64,000 nucleotides of DNA, from contig SVMZ01000001.1 in assembly GCA_015067185.1 (NCBI GenBank), positions 89,038-153,037 on the forward strand. The letters run 5' to 3'. A program made the translations under genes and the position numbers. This DNA is from Oscillospiraceae bacterium. Its GTDB lineage: Bacteria > Bacillota > Clostridia > Oscillospirales > Ruminococcaceae. Within the stretch, counting starts at the first letter, position 1; each line of letters opens with the position of its first letter. The notes beneath the pieces are model-generated. The model saw only the letters and a list, made by a program, of their open reading frames with translations. It had not been told where the DNA came from and made no database searches. Below are positions 58,937 to 64,000 of the stretch, piece by piece.

Positions 58937-59875
58937 ATGGAAATTGCACTTATTACAGCCCGTCAATGTATTATTATGCTTGCCATGATGGCTATTGGTT
59001 TTGTCGCTTTCCGGATAAAAATGCTCGATAAAACCTCATCATCCCACATTTCCAATTTTCTTATGAGTGTGGTCGTCCCCTGTCTGATCGTCAATTCCCT
59101 GCAGCAGGACTATGATAAGGAGACCCTGAAAGGTTATTTCCTCGCTCTTATACTTGCGATTGCCGCACACATTCTGGCTATTATTGTCGCCTATGTGGTA
59201 ATTCGCAACAAGAAAAACGAATCCAGCATCAACATTGCACGTTTTGCTGTCATCTACTCCAATGCAGGTTTTATTGCTTTTCCTGTTGTTGAAGCTATCT
59301 TTGGCACAGAAGGCCTTTTCTTTGCCAGCGCCTATGTGGCTGTTTACAACTTTCTCTCCTGGACACAGGGTGTGGCGCTTTTCAGCGGTGGCTGGAAAAA
59401 AGTTTCTTTGAAAAAAGCGTTCATCAACCCTGGTGTTATCGGTGTCACCGTTGGTTTTATTCTCTTTTTTGCGCAAATCAAAATTCCCGGCATTGCCAGT
59501 GATGTGGTAAAATACATTGCCTCGCTGAACACTCCTCTCGCCATGATCGCCACCGGAACCTTTCTTGCACAAGTCAGCTTCAAAGAGACTATCAGCGATA
59601 AACGCACCTATCTGGTTGCTCTGCTGCGTCTCATCTGCATCCCTGTCATTATGATCGGTATCTGCAAACTGACCGGTCTTTACAATCTCTTTGACAATGC
59701 CAAGTTCATTATCGGCACCGTTATGGTTGCCACAGCCTGCCCCACAGCCGTTGCCACCAGTCTTCTCCCTGCCAAGTATGGCTTCGACGGCCGCTACGGC
59801 AGCCGCATTGTTGTTGCCACCACTCTTATGAGTATGGTAACCCTCCCCATTATTATGTTCCTCTACGATCTCTGA
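58937..59875 (+). CDS. AEC-family (auxin efflux carrier-like) transporter
   Basis: Ten-helix membrane transporter of 312 residues. The family pattern is seen in IGFVAFRIKMLDKTSSSHISNFLM (helix 1-2 region, quoted in part: MLDKTSSSHI), in the ARFAVIYSNAGFIAFP substrate motif and in PLAMIATGTFLA before the second inverted half. Bacterial members export or import malate and other carboxylates; the cargo is not known here. The ATG at 58937 has TGGAGTT upstream; a TTG at 58922 would place the ribosome site inside the gene. A terminator follows. Confidence 0.92.
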   Translation: MEIALITARQCIIMLAMMAIGFVAFRIKMLDKTSSSHISNFLMSVVVPCLIVNSLQQDYDKETLKGYFLALILAIAAHILAIIVAYVVIRNKKNESSINIARFAVIYSNAGFIAFPVVEAIFGTEGLFFASAYVAVYNFLSWTQGVALFSGGWKKVSLKKAFINPGVIGVTVGFILFFAQIKIPGIASDVVKYIASLNTPLAMIATGTFLAQVSFKETISDKRTYLVALLRLICIPVIMIGICKLTGLYNLFDNAKFIIGTVMVATACPTAVATSLLPAKYGFDGRYGSRIVVATTLMSMVTLPIIMFLYDL

Positions 59876-59900
59876 TAAATGATAACTTCTTCATCCGTAA

Positions 59901-59931
59901 AACAATCGTCGGTTTTCCGGCGGTTGTTTTT
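59901..59931 (+). terminator. Terminator of the AEC gene
   Basis: A 12-bp stem with two G-T pairs (59901-59912 with 59917-59928) around TTTT, followed by a T run. Confidence 0.8.
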
Positions 59932-60257
59932 ATGTCCGGGACACGTTTCTCCTCAAAACAATATACATCTTTTCATTAGACCGCTTCTAATTTTTTCATA
60001 TAATCAAAACCGCCAAAGACTGCTTATTACTTTCTTCGGCGGTTCATGCGAAGGCTTCTGTGCACTTCAGGCTTTTTGCAGACGTTCTCCGTCACCTCCT
60101 GCGCAATCCCTCCGCTGCTCTGTTCTCTCTTTCTTTTCAAACCATCTTATGCTGAAATGCCATTAATGTTTCCCTCCTCCGCTTCTCTTCAAATCACCTG
60201 CAATAACAACCGAAAATTCCCACGGCAACCGATAGTTGCCGAAAAGTTGATAGACAT
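59932..60257. other. Gene-free interval with a minus-strand ribosome site and hairpin
   Basis: No gene is supported on the plus strand. On the minus strand a perfect GGAGGAGGG (60180-60172) stands eight bases before an ATG at 60163 whose frame closes after 8 codons (60137). A frame shift of one base would extend it to about 30 polar residues. A weak minus-strand hairpin (60008-60014 with 60038-60044) followed by TTTTGATT lies downstream. This may be a decayed small gene or a leader. Confidence 0.35.
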
Positions 60258-60311
60258 TTGCTGAAAGAACATGATATAATAATCTCATCACGCAGGAAAA
60301 GAGGGAACACA

Positions 60312-61067
60312 ATGACACTTGGCAAACGCATTGCCGAACACCGGCAGCAAATGGGCTTTTCACAGGAAAAACTGGCGGAAATCATTGGCGTCAGCCGTCA
60401 GGCTGTCACCAAATGGGAAGCGGATCAAACACTCCCTTCCTCTTCCAATCTGCTGAAACTGGCTGAAGTTTTCGGTACCACTGCTGATATGTTGCTCCCG
60501 ACAAAAACAGTTTCTTCCCCGGATAAAGATGACGAAACAATCACTCTAACGCGCCGTCAGCTTCTCGCTCTGTTGGAGGAAGACCGTCGCTTACTGGCTC
60601 TGCGCCGTCGTCATACCATTCAAAAAAATGTGTTGTCAGCACTTGTTGTTCTTCTCGGCTATGGTTTCTTTTATATTATGGGGCGCATTATCTGGTGTGA
60701 TCTCTCCGACATCAGTTTCTTTGGGTGGCTGATTTCTGTTTCGCCCGCTGGAAAACACAGCTATCTCTACGGCTGGCTCCTGAGCAGCGGAATGCTTTGG
60801 ATCGCTCTCACCGTTTCTGTTCTCCCTGCGCTGTTTGGCAAAAAAGCCTTTTCTCTTACCACTCTTATTGGCTTCTGGCTTGGTTTTGGCACAGGTATGC
60901 TGTTTGGTCCGAATCCGGAGGGGGATGCCTACGGGTTTGGACACTACGGATGGGCAATATGGGGAACCATATTTTTACTTTCCATTGCCGTGGGTATTAT
61001 TGCCGAGCTGCTGCTATCACGTAAATCCACTCCCAAAAGTCCACCTGCAACACCATCCGAACTTTAA
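60312..61067 (+). CDS. XRE-family helix-turn-helix regulator with membrane domain
   Basis: Membrane-anchored regulator of 251 residues. Residues 4-58 are a Cro/CI-type helix-turn-helix (LGKRIAEHRQQMGFSQEKLA, then GVSRQAVTKWE). A short charged linker ends near 100 and about four hydrophobic helices follow (about 106-245). Such proteins are common in gut Clostridia; their signal is unknown. The ATG at 60312 has AGAGGGA upstream and starts directly before the HTH. A TAGACA/TATAAT promoter pair (18-base spacer) lies just upstream. It is monocistronic with its own terminator. Confidence 0.9.
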   Translation: MTLGKRIAEHRQQMGFSQEKLAEIIGVSRQAVTKWEADQTLPSSSNLLKLAEVFGTTADMLLPTKTVSSPDKDDETITLTRRQLLALLEEDRRLLALRRRHTIQKNVLSALVVLLGYGFFYIMGRIIWCDLSDISFFGWLISVSPAGKHSYLYGWLLSSGMLWIALTVSVLPALFGKKAFSLTTLIGFWLGFGTGMLFGPNPEGDAYGFGHYGWAIWGTIFLLSIAVGIIAELLLSRKSTPKSPPATPSEL

Positions 61068-61087
61068 ATTCTGATTTTATAAACCAA

Positions 61088-61129
61088 AAACGCACAGTTG
61101 GCATTTCAATTTGCCAACTGTGCGTTTTT
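61088..61129. terminator. Terminator between XRE gene and convergent isomerase gene
   Basis: A perfect 16-bp stem (61088-61103 with 61112-61127) around TTTCAATT, followed by a T run on the plus strand and TTTTTGG on the minus strand. Confidence 0.9.
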
Positions 61130-61165
61130 CTCTTTTATACAATTTTGTCGCTGTCAGTAATCTTA

Positions 61166-62035
61166 TCAGTCAACAATTCGGGACATATAGTTATAGGCAG
61201 CCTTCAGAGCATCCATATTTTCTTCCATACCCTCAAACTCTACGGTCAATTTGCCATCATATCCGGCCTTCTTAAGAATATTAATACACTGGACAACAGG
61301 AATTGTACCATGACCAACCACAGTACCTCTGATATAGTTGCCTCCTCTGGTTTTGAACCAACCATCGCCGGGATCCATCTCTTTGCCGGATTTATAAAGG
61401 AAATCCTTGACGTGAACATGGAAAGCATAGGGAGCAGCAACACTAACAGCATGTACACTGTCTTCATCTGCACAGGCAAAATTACCCACATCCACCAGCC
61501 AGCCGTAGTTGGGATCATCAACAGCAAGAATCAAAGCCTCTACCCTGTTGCTGTCCTGCATAAAGTAACCGTGGTTTTCTGTGCAGGTTTTGATACCAAG
61601 AGAAGCTGCATAACGCGTAACCTCACGAATTGCCGGAGCAATCATCTTAACCGCATCATAGTAGTTGCGTCCCTGAGCGGGAGATTTGAAACCACCGGTA
61701 GAATCGTGACGCATAATCTTTGCACCGAGAGCAGCAGCAACATCCACCTTATGCTTAACAGCAGCAATCTCAGCTTGCATATCTCCGTTGGAACCATTGA
61801 CAAAGTCTGCACCTACTGTATAACAGCCAACTTCCAGCCCGATCTTCTCACAGTGTGCACGGATCAGCTTTGCAGCTTCAATATCATCGAAAACACCCGC
61901 CATAGCCGGCTCAATGTCCGTGAAATCCATAAAAGAATATCCGATTTCTTTGGCGAGATCACAAATTTTAAAATAGTCTGCACCTGTCTTGCGGACAAGC
62001 TGAGAAAAACTGTATGTTGTTACACCAATCTGCAT
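61166..62035 (-). CDS. Sugar phosphate isomerase/epimerase family protein (xylose isomerase-like TIM barrel)
   Basis: AP endonuclease 2/xylose isomerase-type barrel of 289 residues. Metal-site residues of the family are visible: Glu in CTENHGYF, Asp-His in WLVDVGNF and FHVHVKDF, and Glu in LTVEFEG at the end of the last strand. Members isomerise or epimerise ketoses and inosose-type cyclitols, so the substrate is open. AGGTACCC precedes the ATG. It stands alone between a terminator and the HAD/AraC pair; no sugar transporter is adjacent. Confidence 0.88.
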   Translation of the reverse strand: MQIGVTTYSFSQLVRKTGADYFKICDLAKEIGYSFMDFTDIEPAMAGVFDDIEAAKLIRAHCEKIGLEVGCYTVGADFVNGSNGDMQAEIAAVKHKVDVAAALGAKIMRHDSTGGFKSPAQGRNYYDAVKMIAPAIREVTRYAASLGIKTCTENHGYFMQDSNRVEALILAVDDPNYGWLVDVGNFACADEDSVHAVSVAAPYAFHVHVKDFLYKSGKEMDPGDGWFKTRGGNYIRGTVVGHGTIPVVQCINILKKAGYDGKLTVEFEGMEENMDALKAAYNYMSRIVD

Positions 62036-62130
62036 TTAGGGTACCTCCAACAATTTATTTTTTTCATTATAACACCCTATCCCGGGTTATTCAACGCTTT
62101 TTTCTTTTTTTATTCTTTTTGTCAACCGAT

Positions 62131-62808
62131 TTATTCAAAATGCAAATTTTCCTGTCTTTTTATCTTCTCCAATACCTCGATCACCTTCCCAAGATGCTCA
62201 CACTTGGCAAAAAGCATTTTCTCGGTTTCCTCATTCGGCTGTACCAAATCCGGAATCATGATTGCTTTGCATTTTGCTCCTGCTGCTGCCTTTATTCCGT
62301 TAAGCGAATCCTCCAGAGCCATACATTCCTCCGGCTGCAATTCCAGCAATTCGCAAGCTTTGAGATAAATATCCGGTGAAGGTTTGGAAACCTTCACCAT
62401 ATCACTTGTGACAAATGCATCGAACTCATCTTTTAAACCTGCAGCAGTGAGATTGCGCATCAATGATACCCTTGATGAGGATGTTGCAACAGCTGTACGG
62501 TAGCCATTCTTTTTCAGATAAGCAAGCAGTTCCTGTAATCCCTTTTTTATCGGTATCCCTTTTTCTTTATAATATGTCTCCATAAACTCGTATGTATATC
62601 TCCGCAGCTCCTGCTGATTGTAGGCCTCTCCGTAATGCGCATACCATATACTCTGTGAATCTGCCGTACTTATTCCCAATGTCTCCACTGCCATATGTCC
62701 GGCTTTACCGATGTTCATTTTTTCCCCAGCATAATCCCATGCCTGATAAAGCAGTCTCTCTGTATCAAACATCAATCCGTCCATATCAAAAATAACCGCT
62801 TTGATCAA
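62131..62808 (-). CDS. HAD-superfamily phosphatase, beta-phosphoglucomutase-like
   Basis: Haloacid dehalogenase-fold enzyme of 225 residues. Motif I is FDMDGLMFD (Asp8, Asp10), motif II ATSSS, motif III Lys in KVSKPSPDIY, and motif IV ALEDSLNG. The helical cap (about 15-85) is of the phosphoglucomutase/sugar-phosphatase type. It may dephosphorylate a sugar phosphate or interconvert glucose phosphates. The start overlaps the end of the upstream AraC gene by 23 bases, and no separate ribosome site is needed, so the two are translationally coupled. Confidence 0.9.
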   Translation of the reverse strand: MIKAVIFDMDGLMFDTERLLYQAWDYAGEKMNIGKAGHMAVETLGISTADSQSIWYAHYGEAYNQQELRRYTYEFMETYYKEKGIPIKKGLQELLAYLKKNGYRTAVATSSSRVSLMRNLTAAGLKDEFDAFVTSDMVKVSKPSPDIYLKACELLELQPEECMALEDSLNGIKAAAGAKCKAIMIPDLVQPNEETEKMLFAKCEHLGKVIEVLEKIKRQENLHFE

Positions 62809-63673
62809 TTCCGTTATCCTCCTCCGTTTTCACCTTCTCCTCATGCAGATATTTTGTTGGCGAAGCACCTTTGATCCGCTTGAACACCCTTGAAAAATAC
62901 AAAGCATCCTCATAACCTACCGAGCTCGCCACCTCTGTAACGGTAAATTTAGATTCGTGCAGCAGGGTACAGGCTTTGTTTACACGGTACTGTGTCAGAT
63001 AATCACTGGGCGCCATACCCAACTCAGACATAAATATCCGATACAAATGACTGCGGGAAATACCCGCTGAAGCAGCAATCTCTTCCACATCAATATTATT
63101 GGAGTAGTTATGACTGATAAACTGGATCGCCTGTTTGAGATACCTCTTTCCGAGGGTATCTTCAATTTGGTCTTTTCCGCCAAGTTCAATCAGCCGCGCA
63201 AGAAATATATACAATCGACCAAGCATCAGTGCTTCATTCTTAGTCTCTGCTCCGCGGCTGGAATAAATATTGAAAAGCAATCTTTTCAAATCGGAATTTG
63301 CGCTGTAATCAATGACAGGTCTCTCACGCTCAAAAGCTGTCATACCGATAAGACGCTTTGCCTCCGTTCCGTTGAAGCCCACCCAGTAATATTCCCACGG
63401 ATCTTTCTTATCCGCTGTATAAGAAATAATTGTAGAGGGATACACCAAAAAAATCTCTCCTGCCGAGATCTCAAATTCCTTTCCTTCTACAGAATATTTT
63501 CCTTTTCCCGATACAACATAATGGATAAGGTAATGGTCCCGCAGCGCAGGCCCCCAGCAATATCCCGCTTCACAACGCTGATATCCGGTGTTGTAAACGG
63601 CAAGAGAAAGATTTTCCCTTATGGGTGATTTAAAAGAATATTTGAAGGTAGTTTCAGTCACAACAAACAACAT
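62786..63673 (-). CDS. AraC-family transcriptional regulator
   Basis: Regulator of 295 residues with an N-terminal cupin (about 25-110; HYLIHYVVSGKGKYSVEGKEF) and a C-terminal AraC helix-turn-helix pair (about 180-275; EEIAASAGISRSHLYRIF, then SVGYEDALYFSRVFKR). AGAGAGGA precedes the ATG at a slightly long distance. It is divergent from the galactokinase-like gene 173 bases away and overlaps the HAD gene, so galactose-type sugars are the inferred signal. Confidence 0.91.
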   Translation of the reverse strand: MLFVVTETTFKYSFKSPIRENLSLAVYNTGYQRCEAGYCWGPALRDHYLIHYVVSGKGKYSVEGKEFEISAGEIFLVYPSTIISYTADKKDPWEYYWVGFNGTEAKRLIGMTAFERERPVIDYSANSDLKRLLFNIYSSRGAETKNEALMLGRLYIFLARLIELGGKDQIEDTLGKRYLKQAIQFISHNYSNNIDVEEIAASAGISRSHLYRIFMSELGMAPSDYLTQYRVNKACTLLHESKFTVTEVASSVGYEDALYFSRVFKRIKGASPTKYLHEEKVKTEEDNGIDQSGYF

Positions 63674-63782
63674 CCTCTCTGTTTCTTTTGACCTTGCGAC
63701 ACTTTCTTCCTTAATTCGCCTCTATTATAACATATCCCCACCTTATCTGCAACAAAAATCCATAAAAAGATACGATAAATGA

Positions 63783-63811
63783 TTGAAAAGAATTTTTATA
63801 CGCGGTATTCT
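63783..63811 (+). promoter_or_regulatory. Promoter of the galactokinase-like gene
   Basis: TTGAAA (63783-63788), 17 bases, TATTCT (63806-63811). A TATATAAG just downstream is an alternative -10 region. Confidence 0.5.
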
Positions 63812-63846
63812 ATATATAAGTAGATTTTTCCGAAAGGCCTGATTAT

Positions 63847-64000
63847 ATGAAAAAAAACACCTTAAACACCGCACTTTTTGAAAAAGAACTTTCAAGAGTT
63901 TACGGAAAGGATTCTTCGCGTCAAAAAGACCGTTGGATGAACGCCATCGACGAATTCGAAAACATCTTCGGAGCTGGTCGTGAGCTCACCCTTTTCAGTG
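63847..64000 (+). CDS. Galactokinase-like protein (3' end missing)
   Basis: Only 51 residues are visible before the window ends. They read as the N-terminus of the long Clostridial GalK type: an extension with LFEKELSRVYGKD, then RWMNAIDEFENIFG and RELTLFS, which in the family directly precedes the PGRTEIGGNHTDH substrate motif. The assignment rests on this pattern, since the catalytic part lies outside. GAAAGGCC precedes the ATG by about eight bases. The divergent AraC gene is the probable regulator, and GH42/GH2 enzymes in the window could supply galactose. Confidence 0.7.
   Translation, partial: MKKNTLNTALFEKELSRVYGKDSSRQKDRWMNAIDEFENIFGAGRELTLFS

Noticed and set aside
1..64000. CRISPR arrays, prophage, insertion sequences, riboswitches
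   Set aside because: No regularly spaced repeats, integrase or transposase frames, or recognisable riboswitch cores were seen on reading both strands.

Overview
The window reads as a chromosome segment of a strictly fermentative, gut-type Bacillota (Clostridia, probably an Oscillospirales-like anaerobe). The grounds are inference: strong GGAGG ribosome sites, consensus TTGACA/TATAAT promoters, a CcpA-type cre palindrome, lipoprotein leaders, TRAP-TAXI and MATE transporters, and a very high density of sugar catabolism genes each paired with its own AraC regulator. No phage, insertion sequence, CRISPR array or rRNA was seen. Two genes are cut by the window ends: a RodA/FtsW protein at the left and a galactokinase-like gene at the right.

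Layout. 1-2.2 kb: end of a RodA/FtsW gene, a cyclophilin lipoprotein and a HAD phosphatase. 2.2-4.7 kb: AraC regulator divergent from a GH32 fructan hydrolase. 4.8-9.2 kb: TRIC-type channel, then a BlaI/BlaR1-like pair with two operator palindromes and an unusual 1018-residue sensor protease. 9.3-11.6 kb: M20 peptidase, a gene-poor stretch with a possible 27-residue membrane peptide and a possible small RNA, and tRNA-Gln(CTG). 11.8-16.9 kb: cytidine deaminase, GH20 hexosaminidase, TRAP-TAXI transporter. 17.2-17.6 kb: a sodium symporter gene reduced to its two ends. 18-25 kb: two MATE exporters flanking an AAC(3)-like acetyltransferase and a gene fusing an MFS transporter to a complete GH2 glycosidase. 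25-33 kb: GH42 beta-galactosidase, a GHL6-type hydrolase, an endonuclease/phosphatase-fold protein and a URO-D-like protein with two AraC regulators.

33-44 kb is one minus-strand metabolic block: 2-oxoacid dehydrogenase complex (E1 alpha-beta fusion, E3, E2), a SorE-like dehydrogenase, a DeoR regulator, a PHP hydrolase and an aldolase/short-chain dehydrogenase fusion. A 17-bp motif with one mismatch lies in both the DeoR promoter and the aldolase promoter, so DeoR probably controls itself and the block. 44-52 kb: acyl-ACP thioesterase, AraC plus a second URO-D-like gene, then a hexuronate operon (uxaB, uxaA, Gfo/Idh/MocA) whose promoter carries a perfect cre palindrome, and birA. 52.6-58.7 kb: nagA with two tandem GNAT acetyltransferases, a PfkB kinase with mtlD, and cinA. 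58.9-64 kb: AEC transporter, XRE membrane regulator, sugar isomerase, a HAD phosphatase overlapping an AraC regulator, and the start of galK.

Taken together the genes describe an organism that imports small glycans, hydrolyses them inside the cell (most hydrolases here lack signal peptides) and funnels galactoside, fructan, hexuronate, amino-sugar and polyol units into glycolysis, with local AraC/DeoR switches and catabolite repression. The observations most worth a second look are the MFS-GH2 fusion, the DeoR-controlled aldolase/PHP/SorE/2-oxoacid dehydrogenase block, and the BlaR1-like protease whose sensor region is not a penicillin-binding domain.
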